64,000 nt of DNA from Corallococcus caeni (GTDB lineage: Bacteria; Myxococcota; Myxococcia; Myxococcales; Myxococcaceae): contig NZ_BTTW01000004.1 of the NCBI RefSeq assembly GCF_036245865.1, forward strand, positions 372,001 to 436,000, in the 5' to 3' direction. The stretch's first letter is position 1; each line of letters begins with the position of its first letter. Below the pieces are notes generated by a model, which was given only the letters and a program-made list of their open reading frames with translations, searched no databases and was not told the origin of the DNA. Of the stretch, positions 7,604-16,486 are shown one piece after another. Both the position numbers and the translations under genes were made by a program.

Positions 7604-8419
7604 ATGCGAATCCTGGCCGTGGATGACAAGCCCCTTCATGAGTGGTGGTACCTGAACGCGGCGCCCCGTGGCGGCAGTCGCGCGGAGCGACTGCCCCTGC
7701 TGCGCGGCCAGGTGGACGCCCTGCCTGGAGACCTGGAAGCGGTCATCGCGCTCTCGGACCTGCAGGGCATGGCGCCGCATGCCTTGCAGGACGGAGCCGC
7801 GGCGCTCCTGGGCGAAGTCGTGGCCGACGAGCTGGCGATGATGGGCGAAGCGGGAGATCTCCCTCCCGCGAGCCGCATCGGCATCGTCCTGGCGGGAGAC
7901 CTCTTCTCCAACTCCACCGCGGATGAGCGGGGCGCTTCAGGGGACGTGCGGAGCGTCTGGAGTGCCTTCACCCGGAACTTCCGTTGGGTCGTCGGCGTGG
8001 CGGGGAATCACGACACGTTCGGTCCTGCCCGGGAGCGCGAGCGCTTCTTCCTCGAGCCCGGACGGGAGCTGCTGGATGGCGGCGTCGTCGCTCCGGATGG
8101 ACTGACGGTGGGTGGGGTGAGCTACATCATCGGACGCCCGGACAAGCTCAACCGGCGTGAACAGTCCGCCCAGTTGGAGCGGATTGAAGCGGTGTTGCTC
8201 CAGGACCCGGAGGTGCTGGTCCTCCACGAAGGCCCGGACGCGCCGGGAACGGGGCTGCGCGGCAGCGCCGTCATCCGCGAGGCGGTGGAGCCCTGGAGCA
8301 GGCTCCTCGTCATCTGCGGGCACTGTCATTGGGAGGTGCCCCTCGTCACGCTCGCGAGCGGAACCCAGGTCCTCAACGTGGATGCGCGCGCGGTGCTCCT
8401 CCAGCGTGCCGGGGTTTGA
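7604..8419 (+). CDS. Calcineurin-like metallophosphoesterase
   Basis: A 271-aa cytoplasmic protein with the conserved metallophosphatase blocks in order: AGDLFSN (GD motif), VAGNHDTFGP (GNHD motif), LHEGPD and ICGHCHWEVP (GHxH motif). These supply the two-metal centre. The N-terminal D-x-H block is not canonical (RILAVDDKPLHEWW), and the first 80 residues look like an added region. The start at 7604 was chosen because the protein-like sequence begins there; upstream codons are antisense to the lipoprotein gene. Phosphoesterase activity is a family inference and the substrate is unknown. Confidence 0.78.
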   Translation: MRILAVDDKPLHEWWYLNAAPRGGSRAERLPLLRGQVDALPGDLEAVIALSDLQGMAPHALQDGAAALLGEVVADELAMMGEAGDLPPASRIGIVLAGDLFSNSTADERGASGDVRSVWSAFTRNFRWVVGVAGNHDTFGPARERERFFLEPGRELLDGGVVAPDGLTVGGVSYIIGRPDKLNRREQSAQLERIEAVLLQDPEVLVLHEGPDAPGTGLRGSAVIREAVEPWSRLLVICGHCHWEVPLVTLASGTQVLNVDARAVLLQRAGV

Positions 8420-8424
8420 TCAGT

Positions 8425-8447
8425 CCCGGGTCGAGCGCACGACCGGG
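8425..8447. terminator. Hairpin between convergent genes
   Basis: CCCGGGTCG, a six-base loop, then CGACCGGG, with one bulged G. It lies between the stop of the phosphoesterase gene and the stop of the LysR gene. No T-run is present. Confidence 0.45.
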
Positions 8448-8462
8448 TCGAAGTGACGGCTG

Positions 8463-9386
8463 CTATCCGTCACGCCGCCAGACGTTCGTGCGGCTCGCGA
8501 ACAGCTCCACCACCCAGTCGATGAACACCCGCAGGCCGGCGTCCCGCTGCCTCGCGGGTGGGTAGACCAGGAAGATGGGCCGGGCTTCGGGCTGCCATCC
8601 CTCCAGCACGGGCACCAGCTCCCCCGTGGCCAGGTAGGGCTCCACCACGAAGCGGGGGGCGATCATGACGCCCAGGCCGGCGAGCCCCGCGGCCAGGTAC
8701 GCGTTGGTCTCGTTGAGCAGGAGCGGGCCGCGGCCCTGGACCTCCAGCCGCTCCGCGCCGCGCTGGAAGGTGAAGGGGAGCTGCTTGCCGCTCGGCGACG
8801 CGAAGTAGCTCACCATCGCGTGCGACGCGCCGGCCAGCTCCAGCGGATGGTGCGGCGGGCCGTGGCGCTCCAGGTAGCGCGGTGACGCGCAGGCCCAGTA
8901 ATCCAGGTCGCCCAGGTGCTTCGCGACCAGGGACTCGTCCTTCACGGCGCCGCCCCGGATGGCGCAGTCGACGTTGTCCGACAGGAGGTCCACCACGCGG
9001 TCGCTCACCCCCAGCTCGATCTGCAGCTGCGGGTAGCGCGCGCAGAACGACGGCAGGGCAGGGACGAGCAGCAGCCGGGAGATGGTGCCGCTCGACTCCA
9101 CCCGAAGCCGTCCCCGTGGGCCGCGCCGCGTCTGCGTCAGCGTGGCTTCGAGGTTCCGCACCTCGCCCAGCAGCCGCAGCGCCTGCTGGTAGTAGGTCAT
9201 GCCTTCTGGAGTGACCGTCACGCGGCGCGTGGTGCGGTGGAGCAGCTTCACCCGCAGCTGTGCCTCCAGTTGCTGGATGAGCCGGGTCACCGCTGCCTTC
9301 GGACGGCCCAGCGCGTCCGCCGCCTTGGTGAAGGTGCCGCTCTCCACCACGCGGACGAAGGCCTCCATCGCCGCGAACCTGTCCAT
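8463..9386 (-). CDS. LysR-family transcriptional regulator
   Basis: A 307-aa regulator. The N-terminal winged HTH (FVRVVESGTFTKAADALG, then a recognition helix AVTRLIQQLEAQL) is followed by a substrate-binding domain. The start at 9386 is preferred over an in-frame ATG at 9398 because only the former has a ribosome site (GAGGTGGAGG). The in-frame ATG at 9398 would lie two bases from the palindrome at 9400-9415. It is divergent from the metallo-beta-lactamase gene 88 bases away, the usual arrangement for a LysR regulator and its target. The inducer is unknown. Confidence 0.93.
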   Translation of the reverse strand: MDRFAAMEAFVRVVESGTFTKAADALGRPKAAVTRLIQQLEAQLRVKLLHRTTRRVTVTPEGMTYYQQALRLLGEVRNLEATLTQTRRGPRGRLRVESSGTISRLLLVPALPSFCARYPQLQIELGVSDRVVDLLSDNVDCAIRGGAVKDESLVAKHLGDLDYWACASPRYLERHGPPHHPLELAGASHAMVSYFASPSGKQLPFTFQRGAERLEVQGRGPLLLNETNAYLAAGLAGLGVMIAPRFVVEPYLATGELVPVLEGWQPEARPIFLVYPPARQRDAGLRVFIDWVVELFASRTNVWRRDG

Positions 9387-9399
9387 CCTCCACCTCATT

Positions 9400-9415
9400 G
9401 TTTCAGGGGTGAAAC
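9400..9415. promoter_or_regulatory. Palindromic LysR-type operator candidate
   Basis: GTTTCA-GGGG-TGAAAC is a perfect inverted repeat that contains the T-N11-A pattern of LysR boxes. It lies in the 87-base gap between the divergent LysR and metallo-beta-lactamase genes, 14 bases ahead of the regulator's start. Binding is inferred. Confidence 0.6.
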
Positions 9416-9473
9416 GGAGTGTGTGCCGAGCGCCTGTTTATCGCAGGGCAGGCCGGTCGCTATCTCCTCGCGC

Positions 9474-10496
9474 ATGAAAAGACCGCTCCTCCGCCGTGGT
9501 GTTGTCTCCCTTTCCCTCGCTCGCGTCCTCGCGCTGGGAGGACTTGCTGTCGCGCCGCTGATTCCGTCCGCCGTCCACGCGGCGGCGCCCCAGGTGCGCA
9601 CCCAGGCTCCTGGCTACTACCGGATGATGCTCGGTGACTTCGAGGTCACCGCGCTCTCCGACGGCACCGTTCCGCAGACCATCCGCGAGGTGGCGACGCG
9701 CACGACGCCGGAGCGGGTGACGGCCCTGCTCGCGCGGGACTACCTCCAGGACCCGGTGGAGACGTCCATCAACGCCTTCCTCATCAACACCGGCACGTCG
9801 CTCGTGCTCGTGGACACGGGTGTGGGAAACCTCTTCGGTCCTGACGTCGGCGGCCGGCTCCAGCAGAGCCTCCGGGCCGCGGGCTATCAGCCCGAACAGA
9901 TCGACGTGGTGCTGCTCACGCACATCCATTCCGATCACTCCGGGGGGCTCATGACGGGCGCGAGCCGCGCGTTCCCCAACGCCGTCCTCCGGGTGCACGC
10001 CCGGGAGGCGGACTACTGGCTCAGCCCGGAGAACATGGCGAAGGCCGGGGATGCGCGGAGGTTCTTCGAGGAAGCGAGGGCGATGGTGGGGCCGTACCAG
10101 GACGCGGGGAAGCTGAAGCCGTTCGGGGACAAGGACGTCCTTGTCCCGGGCATCCGGGCCGTGCCGACGCCGGGGCACACGCCCGGGCACTCCATCTACG
10201 TCGTTGAAAGCCAGGGACAGCGGCTGGTCCTGTGGGGGGACCTCATGCACTTCGGCCCGGTCCAGCTGCGCGAGCCCGCGGTGACGGTCTCCTACGACGT
10301 GGACTCCCGTGCGGCCGCGACCCAGCGCGCGCGGGTGTTCGCGGAGGCCGCGGAGCGCGGCGACCTGGTGGGGCTGGACCACATGCCCTTCCCCGGACTG
10401 GGGCGGCTTGCCGCGGACGGCAAGGGCTACCGGTGGGTCCCGACCAATTACACCTCGGCCCAGCGGTGGCCGGCCGCGAAGGGCAAGGCGGAGTGA
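9474..10496 (+). CDS. Exported metallo-beta-lactamase-fold hydrolase
   Basis: A 340-aa MBL-fold enzyme with an N-terminal export signal: twin-Arg at RR near residue 7-8, hydrophobic VLALGGLAVAPLI, then cleavage near VHAAA. The zinc motif HIHSDHSGG is at 150-158, the downstream His in TPGHTPGHSIYV, Asp in LWGDLMHF and a final His in DHMPFPG. This layout fits quorum-quenching-lactonase-like and related periplasmic MBL hydrolases rather than class B beta-lactamases. The divergent LysR gene probably controls it. Substrate unknown. Confidence 0.88.
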   Translation: MKRPLLRRGVVSLSLARVLALGGLAVAPLIPSAVHAAAPQVRTQAPGYYRMMLGDFEVTALSDGTVPQTIREVATRTTPERVTALLARDYLQDPVETSINAFLINTGTSLVLVDTGVGNLFGPDVGGRLQQSLRAAGYQPEQIDVVLLTHIHSDHSGGLMTGASRAFPNAVLRVHAREADYWLSPENMAKAGDARRFFEEARAMVGPYQDAGKLKPFGDKDVLVPGIRAVPTPGHTPGHSIYVVESQGQRLVLWGDLMHFGPVQLREPAVTVSYDVDSRAAATQRARVFAEAAERGDLVGLDHMPFPGLGRLAADGKGYRWVPTNYTSAQRWPAAKGKAE

Positions 10497-10605
10497 GGAG
10501 GGCGTGGGCGGGCTTGGCAGCCAGGAGCCGTCCAAGCCATGGGCTGGCGGCCCGGGGCAACCAAGGCTTCTCTTCCCGTGGAGGCCAGCACAGGATGACG
10601 AGAGG

Positions 10606-11178
10606 ATGCCTCCCCGCGCCGCCCGCCCACCCCGCTGCCAGCGTTGCAACCTCGCGAAGCACCTGTGCCTGTGCGCGGAGGTTCCCCGGGTGGAGACGCG
10701 CACCCGGTTCCTCTTCCTCCAGCACGTGATGGAGGTCTCGAAGCGGAGCAACACCGGGGGCGTGGCGGCGCTGGCGCTCGCGAATGCGCGGCTGCTCATC
10801 CACGGTGCCAGGGCCGGGACCTTCGACATGGAGGTACTCTCCGAACCGGGGACCTGGCTGCTCTTCCCCGACGGGCCCACCGCGCCACCGGATGCCCCCG
10901 CGCCGAGGCAGCTGGTGGTGCTGGACGCGAACTGGTCGCAGGCCCGGCGGATGACCCAGCGGCTCCCCGAGCTGCGGGCACTTCCCCGGCTGGTGCTGCC
11001 GCCGCCGGAGCCCGGGATGCTCCGGCTCCGCGAGCCCTCGCATCCCGCCGGCATGTCCACCCTGGATGCCGTCGCCCGCGCGGTGGCCCTGCTCGAAGGA
11101 CCGGAGGCCGCGGCCCCCCTGGCGCGGCTGGCCGCGCTCCGCGTGCAACGCATCGCCGACTGCGGGACGCTGAACTGA
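10606..11178 (+). CDS. DTW-domain tRNA-uridine aminocarboxypropyltransferase
   Basis: A 190-aa protein of the DTW family (TapT/DTWD type), which adds the acp group from SAM to a uridine in tRNA. The N-terminal zinc-knuckle-like CQRCNLAKHLCLC, the NTGGVAALALAN block and the signature as DANWSQARRM (DxNW variant of DTW) are visible. REPSHPAGMSTLDAVARAV is the C-terminal conserved block. The ATG at 10606 directly precedes the Cys motif. Six bases separate it from the HAD gene, so they are likely cotranscribed. Confidence 0.85.
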   Translation: MPPRAARPPRCQRCNLAKHLCLCAEVPRVETRTRFLFLQHVMEVSKRSNTGGVAALALANARLLIHGARAGTFDMEVLSEPGTWLLFPDGPTAPPDAPAPRQLVVLDANWSQARRMTQRLPELRALPRLVLPPPEPGMLRLREPSHPAGMSTLDAVARAVALLEGPEAAAPLARLAALRVQRIADCGTLN

Positions 11179-11183
11179 GGCCC

Positions 11184-11813
11184 ATGGGATACCGGCTGAT
11201 CATCTTCGACTTCGACGGGACGCTCGCGGACAGCGCGGACTGGTTTCGCGGCGTCTTCAACGAGGTGGCCCTCCGCTACGGCTTTCGCACCGTCAGCGCG
11301 GAGGAACTGGAGTCGCTGCGCGGGCAGGACAGCCGGGCCATCATCGAGCGGCTCGGCGTGCCGATGTGGAAGATGCCCTTCATCGCCTCGCACATGCGCA
11401 AGCTCGTCGCGCGAGACGCGCACCGCATCCCGCTCTTCCCGGGCGTGGAGGCCATGCTCGAACAGCTCCAGGCGCGGGGAATCATCCTCGCCGTGGTGAG
11501 CTCCAACGCTGAAGAGAATGTGCGGCGCGTGCTCGGGCCGGTGGCGTCCGCGCGCATCCGCCACTACGCCTGCGGCGCGGGCCTCTTCGGAAAGCGCGCG
11601 AAGTTCCGGAAGGTGCTGAAGGCGGCGGGCGTACGCCCCACCGAGGCCCTCTCCGTGGGCGACGAGGTGCGCGACATCGAGGCCGCGGCGGCCGAGGGCA
11701 TCGCCACCGCCGCGGTGACGTGGGGCTACGCGACGGAGGCACTGCTGCGCTCGCGCGCGCCCACGGTTGTCTTCACCCGCCTGGATGACCTGCTGCGCGC
11801 CGTCGCGGCGTAG
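11184..11813 (+). CDS. HAD-superfamily phosphoglycolate-phosphatase-like hydrolase
   Basis: A 209-aa HAD phosphatase. Motif I is FDFDGTLAD with nucleophile Asp9 and acid/base Asp11, motif II is VVSSN, motif III Lys lies in FGKRAKFRK and motif IV is VGDEVRDIEAA. A helical cap of roughly 65 residues follows motif I. The C-terminal TWGYATEALL is typical of the Gph/CbbY group. It starts six bases after the DTW gene. The exact phosphate ester is not predictable. Confidence 0.88.
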   Translation: MGYRLIIFDFDGTLADSADWFRGVFNEVALRYGFRTVSAEELESLRGQDSRAIIERLGVPMWKMPFIASHMRKLVARDAHRIPLFPGVEAMLEQLQARGIILAVVSSNAEENVRRVLGPVASARIRHYACGAGLFGKRAKFRKVLKAAGVRPTEALSVGDEVRDIEAAAAEGIATAAVTWGYATEALLRSRAPTVVFTRLDDLLRAVAA

Positions 11814-11980
11814 GCGCTTCCAAGACCGGGGCAGCGCGTGCGCATGCCCGCCCGCGCCGGGGGCCTGCCAGTCCGCGTCTGACGGATGCAGGTGGCGCGA
11901 GTAGGGCAAGCCTTCACCCGCTTCCCCGGCGCCCAACGCGTAGCCCTCTCGTACCGCTGTCGCTAGGGTTACGGCACACC

Positions 11981-12442
11981 ATGGCCCCCTCTTCTCTCGA
12001 CTGGCAGTGGAAGCGCTTCAGTGAACTCACGCTCGAGGAGCTGTACCGGCTGCTCGCGCTGCGCTCCGAAGTCTTCGTGGTGGAGCAAAAGAGCATCTAT
12101 CTCGATGCGGACGGCCTGGACGCCGCGTGCTTCCACCTGCTCGGGCGCGTTCCGGGCACGGAGCAACTGGGCGCCTACCTTCGCGCACTGCCTCCCGGCC
12201 TCAAGTTCCCCGAGGCGAGCCTCGGCCGCGTCGTCACCGCGCCGGCGCTGCGCGGGCAACGGCAGGGCCGCGAGCTGGTTGAGCACGGCCTGCGCTTCCT
12301 CGCCGAGCGCTTTCCGGGCGCGCCCGTGCGCATCGGGGCGCAGGCATACCTGCAGCGCTTCTACGAGGGCTTCGGCTTCGTGGCCATGAGCGACATCTAC
12401 GACGAGGACGGCATCCCGCATCTCGACATGCGCAGGGGCTGA
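11981..12442 (+). CDS. elaA: ElaA-type GNAT acetyltransferase
   Basis: A 153-aa protein matching ElaA along its whole length. It has LYRLLALRSEVFVVEQ near the N-terminus, YLDADGLDAACFHLLG in the middle, LGRVVTAPALRGQRQGRELV as the acetyl-CoA-binding motif A, and FYEGFGFVAMSDIYDEDGIPHLDM at the end. GNAT fold and acyl-CoA use are family knowledge; the acceptor of ElaA is not established. It is monocistronic, with 167 bases of featureless sequence upstream. Confidence 0.9.
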   Translation: MAPSSLDWQWKRFSELTLEELYRLLALRSEVFVVEQKSIYLDADGLDAACFHLLGRVPGTEQLGAYLRALPPGLKFPEASLGRVVTAPALRGQRQGRELVEHGLRFLAERFPGAPVRIGAQAYLQRFYEGFGFVAMSDIYDEDGIPHLDMRRG

Positions 12443-12487
12443 CGGGCGATCATGGGACCAACAGCTGCTCGCTCGGTCAGACGCTGT

Positions 12488-13936
12488 CTAGCGCGTGGTG
12501 TTGCGCAGGTACTGCGCGTAGAAGCGGATGGCGGCGGCGTGCTCGTCGACGGAGAGCCGCTCGTCGCGGCCGTGCATCCGCGTGAGGTCCTCGCGGTTCA
12601 TGCGCACCGGCACGAAGCGGTACACGCTGTCGCTCAAGGAATGGAAGTAGCGGGCGTCGGTGGCCGCCACGGTGAGGAAGGGCGCCACCAGCACGTCCGG
12701 GAACTCCTGGCGGATGCTGCGCTGCAACTGGCGCCACCCCTCCGTGTCCAGGCTCGACACCGGCGAGGCCTCGTCGCCCTCGGCGGCCACCTCCACGCGG
12801 GTGTCGTCCACCACCTTGCGCACGTGGGTGCGTACGTCCTCCAGGCTGTCGCCCGGCAGGAGGCGGACGTTGAGGACCGCGCGCGCCTGCGCGGGCAGCA
12901 CGTTGGGCTTGGGGCTGCCCTCCAACATGGTGGCCGCGGTCGTGGTGCGGATGCTGGCGTCCGTGGAGGGGGCCCCGGCCATCCGCCGCTCGATGAGGGG
13001 CGCGAAGAGCCAGGTGTTGGCGAAGAGCAGGCGCATGCCGAAGCCCATCTCCGGCCCCACGTACTCGAACAGCGCCCGCGTCCCGCCGCGCAGCTCGGGC
13101 TTGAAGGGGCTCTCCTCCAGCCGCACCAACGCCCGGGCGAGGACGTTCGCGGCCGTCTGGCGCGGCGGCATGGACGCGTGCCCGCCCGCGCTGCGCACCT
13201 TCAACTCCACGCGCGCCGAGCCCTTCTCCGCCACGCCCACCAGCGCCACCGGCGCGGTCACGCCAGGCACCAGCCCCACGCCGATGGGGCCTCCCTCGTC
13301 CAGCACCGCTTCGAGGCGCACGCCCCGCTCGCGCAGCCGCTGGGCCACGAGCGCCGCGCCGTCGTGCCCGCCCACCTCCTCGTCCGCGCCGAAGGCGAGC
13401 AGCACCGTGCGGCGGGGGCGGTAGTCCTGCGCGAGCAGCCCCTCCACCGCCTCCAGGATGGCGAGCACGCTGCCCTTGTCGTCCAGCGTCCCGCGCCCAT
13501 GGATATAGCCGTCCGCCACGACGCCGCCGAAGGGCGGGTGGCTCCAGGTGGCCTCCGCCTCCGCGGGCACCACGTCCAGGTGGCCCATCAGCAGCACGGG
13601 CCGCAGGTCGGGCTCCGTGCCCTTCCACGTGTAGAGGTGTGCGTGCGCGCCCACGGCCTCGTGCTCGAGCTGCGCGTGCAAGCGGGGAAACCCGGTGACG
13701 AGCGCGGCGTGCAGGGCCTGGAAGGCGGCGTCGTCCGCGCGCATGCCGTCGGACGCGGCGATGGTGCGGTGGCGCAGCGCCTCGGCGAGGCGGCCCGCCG
13801 CGGCGGCGGCATCCACGGGGAAGGGCTCGGCGGGCTCGGCGGACACCTGCCGCGAAGTGAAGCGCAGCGTGCGGACGACGAGGACGCCCGCGAGGAGCAA
13901 CACGAGGGTGGGCAGGACGAGGAGGACGCGCTTCAT
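12488..13936 (-). CDS. Membrane-anchored M20 peptidase (PM20D1/CPS1-like)
   Basis: A 482-aa M20 metallopeptidase with one N-terminal membrane segment (LLVLPTLVLLLAGVLVV) that anchors it or serves as signal. The di-zinc motifs are LLMGHLDVVPAE, GRGTLDDKGSV, the catalytic AFGADEEVGGHDG, the distal VLDEGG and a C-terminal RMHGRDERLS block. The dimerisation domain (VELKVRSAGGHAS) is inserted centrally. Length and anchor fit the PM20D1/carboxypeptidase-S group, which cleaves or makes N-acyl amino acids. The start at 13936 immediately precedes the membrane segment. Confidence 0.9.
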   Translation of the reverse strand: MKRVLLVLPTLVLLLAGVLVVRTLRFTSRQVSAEPAEPFPVDAAAAAGRLAEALRHRTIAASDGMRADDAAFQALHAALVTGFPRLHAQLEHEAVGAHAHLYTWKGTEPDLRPVLLMGHLDVVPAEAEATWSHPPFGGVVADGYIHGRGTLDDKGSVLAILEAVEGLLAQDYRPRRTVLLAFGADEEVGGHDGAALVAQRLRERGVRLEAVLDEGGPIGVGLVPGVTAPVALVGVAEKGSARVELKVRSAGGHASMPPRQTAANVLARALVRLEESPFKPELRGGTRALFEYVGPEMGFGMRLLFANTWLFAPLIERRMAGAPSTDASIRTTTAATMLEGSPKPNVLPAQARAVLNVRLLPGDSLEDVRTHVRKVVDDTRVEVAAEGDEASPVSSLDTEGWRQLQRSIRQEFPDVLVAPFLTVAATDARYFHSLSDSVYRFVPVRMNREDLTRMHGRDERLSVDEHAAAIRFYAQYLRNTTR

Positions 13937-14259
13937 CGGCTCGGGGGCTTCCGGGGAGGGGACCGGAGAGCGTAGCAGCAGGTGTGGCGCGTCACGCCGG
14001 CCGTCGCGCTGGGTCACCACGACGCCAGGGCGAGGCCAGGGGGCTTCGACGCCAGGATTCCAACAGCTGGCATGTCCCGGGGGGCGGCTCCAGCGGAAGG
14101 GCTTGAAGGCTACCCTGCAACGGGAACGCCGGTAACAAACGGAAATACATCTTAGCGAAACAGGCAGGCAATCGCCGTTTTCGTCTGGATTCAGTCCGAG
14201 CCACCGGGGGATGGCGGCTCGGACCGGTCGCGGACGCAGGCAGCACCGGGGGCGCAGAC

Positions 14260-15210
14260 ATGCGGATGATGCGAACAAGGGCCGTGCTCGTGCCTGACGA
14301 GGGGGCGATGGCGCTATCGGAGGATTACTTCCGTTCCGCGCACCACCTGCGGGCCGAACGTGTGACGCACACGCTGGTCATCGAGGACGGCGAGGGTCAC
14401 GCGCAGCGGGTGCCGCTCATCGTCCGGCCCATCGAGGGAACGCCCTACCGCGACGCCATCTCACCGTATGGGTTTCCCGGAGGCGTGCTGGACGGGCTGC
14501 GGGAGGTGGCGAAGGAGGCGGTGGACTGGGAGGAGACGGGGCTCGTCAGCATCTTCGTGCGCGACCGGGTCTCCGGCCCCCGTTGCTTCGCGGGCGGGAC
14601 GGAGCGCAACGAGGTGTTCTTCATCGACCCGCGCCTGCCGGTGGAGTTCCGGGAGATGCATTACCGGCACATCCGGCGCAACCTCCGGCTGGGCTTCGTG
14701 AGCACCGCGCGGCCGGTGCGCGAGGTGTCGCGCGAGGAGCGGGAGGGCTTCCTGACGGCCTACCGTCAGACCATGGTCCGCGAAGGGGCCAGCCCCCGGT
14801 ACTTCTTCTCAGACGCCTACTTCGAGGAGCTGTTCTCATCCCCCAGCGCCTGGCTGGTGACGACCCGTGCGCCGGAGGGCGGCGTGGCCTCCTCCGCGCT
14901 GTGCGTCAGCAGCGACGGCATGCTGCACTACTACCTGGGCGGAACGATGGATGCGCACCTGCCCCGGTCGCCGGCGAAGAATGTCTTCGGGACGCTGGCC
15001 GAGCTGTGCACGCAGCTGGGCGTTCCGCTCCATCTGGGCGGAGGCGTCCGCCCGGGTGACAGCCTGGAGCAGTTCAAGCGGAGCCTCGCCAACGCGAGCT
15101 CCCGCCTCCATACGCATGAGCTGATCTGCGAACCGGCGGTGTACGCCCAGCTGGCGGAAGGCCACGTCAGCGGCGACTTCTTCCCAGCCTACCGCGCGCC
15201 ACGCCATTGA
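14260..15210 (+). CDS. FemAB/BioF2-like GNAT protein, copy 1
   Basis: A 316-aa protein with the two-lobed GNAT look of FemAB/BioF2-type acyl or aminoacyl transferases. N-terminal half: SEDYFRSAHHLRAE and DAISPYGFPGG. C-terminal half: RHIRRNLRLGFVS, then TMVREGASPRYFFSDAYFEE and the acceptor-lobe LHYYLGGTMDAHL. Such enzymes add amino-acyl or acyl groups to cell-wall precursors or exopolysaccharides. It is a close paralog of the gene at 16487, with the same motifs in the same order, and the two flank an acyltransferase-3 gene. Substrate unknown. Confidence 0.75.
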   Translation: MRMMRTRAVLVPDEGAMALSEDYFRSAHHLRAERVTHTLVIEDGEGHAQRVPLIVRPIEGTPYRDAISPYGFPGGVLDGLREVAKEAVDWEETGLVSIFVRDRVSGPRCFAGGTERNEVFFIDPRLPVEFREMHYRHIRRNLRLGFVSTARPVREVSREEREGFLTAYRQTMVREGASPRYFFSDAYFEELFSSPSAWLVTTRAPEGGVASSALCVSSDGMLHYYLGGTMDAHLPRSPAKNVFGTLAELCTQLGVPLHLGGGVRPGDSLEQFKRSLANASSRLHTHELICEPAVYAQLAEGHVSGDFFPAYRAPRH

Positions 15211-15367
15211 GCCTCGCCCCGCGGTCCCTCCGACGCGAGGGCCGCTGGATGCGGGGGACCTGACACCCGCCCGGGACCCCGGGGGGCATGGTGAGGACAC
15301 CCGGTGAACCCTACCGTTCGGCTCGCTCCGAATGCTGACCGGAGAAGGCCAGGAAGGGTGAACTCGG

Positions 15368-16414
15368 ATGAGAAGCATTGCTGCCACTCCGGATGCCAGC
15401 CCACCACGCCTGGTGGAGCTGGATGCGCTCCGGGGACTCGCGGCGCTGGCGGTCGCGCTGTATCACTTCACGACGGAATACAGCGACCTCTACGGGCACT
15501 CCGTTCCCCTCTGGGACCTGCGCTTCGGGAAGTACGGCGTCCAGCTCTTCTTCGCCATCAGCGGCTTCGTCATCCTGATGTCGCTGGAGCGCGTCGAACG
15601 GGTCCGGGACTTCGTGTGGAGCCGCGCGGCCCGGCTCTACCCGTCCTACTGGACGGCCGTCGCGCTCACCTTCACGGTGGTGACGCTGTTCGGGCTGCCG
15701 GAGCGTGAGTTCAGCTTCCAGACGGCCCTGATCAACCTGACCATGTTTCACGAGCTGCTTCGCGTCCCGCACGTGGACACCGTGTACTGGACGCTGACCA
15801 TCGAGCTGTCCTTCTACCTGTTGATGTTCGTGCTCGCGTACACGCGGACGCTCCCGAAAATCATCCCCATCTTCATCGTGCTCGTCGTGGTGCAGACCCT
15901 GGCCGAGCTGGCCGCCCAGTCGCTGGGCATGACCTTCCTCTCGCGGCTCGCGAGCCGGCCGCACCTGCAATACTTCGCGCTGGGCGTGCTGGCCTTCAAG
16001 CAAAGCCGCGGTGAGGTCGCCCTCCCTTCCGCGCTGGCGCTCGTGGGCGTCAGCCTGGCGCACGAGGTGCTTGTCGGGAGCGAGGCGCCCGTGCCCGTGT
16101 TCGGGGTGGTGCTGAGCATCACCTGGGCGCTGTCCCGGGGCGCGCTGCGCTGGCTCACCTGGCGCCCGCTGCTCTTCATGGGGTTCATCTCCTACCCGTT
16201 CTACCTGGTCCACCAGAACATCGGTTACGTCATCATCCGGCGGCTCGAGGCCGCGGGCTGGCGTCCCGAGGCGGCCATCGCGATCGCATTCGCGGTCGGG
16301 TTCCTGCTGGCCGTCTTCATCACCTACCGCGTCGAGCAGCCCGCGCTGCGAGCCTTCCGGCAGTGGCGGCGGAAGGCCCAGGCTCGGACAGCGGTCCCCT
16401 CCCACATCGCATGA
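15368..16414 (+). CDS. Acyltransferase-3 family membrane protein
   Basis: Integral membrane acyltransferase, 348 aa, with about ten hydrophobic segments. The family signature LDALRGLAALAVALYH gives the conserved Arg and His, and the second block GVQLFFAISGFVILMS is present. FISYPFYLVHQNIGYVI is the C-terminal conserved block. OafA/NodX-type enzymes move acetyl or other acyl groups onto sugars or lipids across the membrane. It sits between two FemAB-like paralogs on the same strand, suggesting a common surface-glycan modification task. Confidence 0.92.
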   Translation: MRSIAATPDASPPRLVELDALRGLAALAVALYHFTTEYSDLYGHSVPLWDLRFGKYGVQLFFAISGFVILMSLERVERVRDFVWSRAARLYPSYWTAVALTFTVVTLFGLPEREFSFQTALINLTMFHELLRVPHVDTVYWTLTIELSFYLLMFVLAYTRTLPKIIPIFIVLVVVQTLAELAAQSLGMTFLSRLASRPHLQYFALGVLAFKQSRGEVALPSALALVGVSLAHEVLVGSEAPVPVFGVVLSITWALSRGALRWLTWRPLLFMGFISYPFYLVHQNIGYVIIRRLEAAGWRPEAAIAIAFAVGFLLAVFITYRVEQPALRAFRQWRRKAQARTAVPSHIA

Positions 16415-16486
16415 GGGCCTCCGTGCGCTCGACGTGGGCGCAGGGGATGGCGGGCGTTGCGTCGCTCATTGAAAGGATGCGCTCGA

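Noticed and set aside
9474..10496. Annotating the MBL-fold enzyme as a carbapenemase
   Set aside because: The HxHxDH site is shared by many hydrolases; the overall pattern fits lactonase-like members better.
9438..11936. An 832-codon minus-strand frame spanning the hydrolase, DTW and HAD genes
   Set aside because: It is low-complexity Arg/Gly/Ala/His sequence opposite three well-supported genes.
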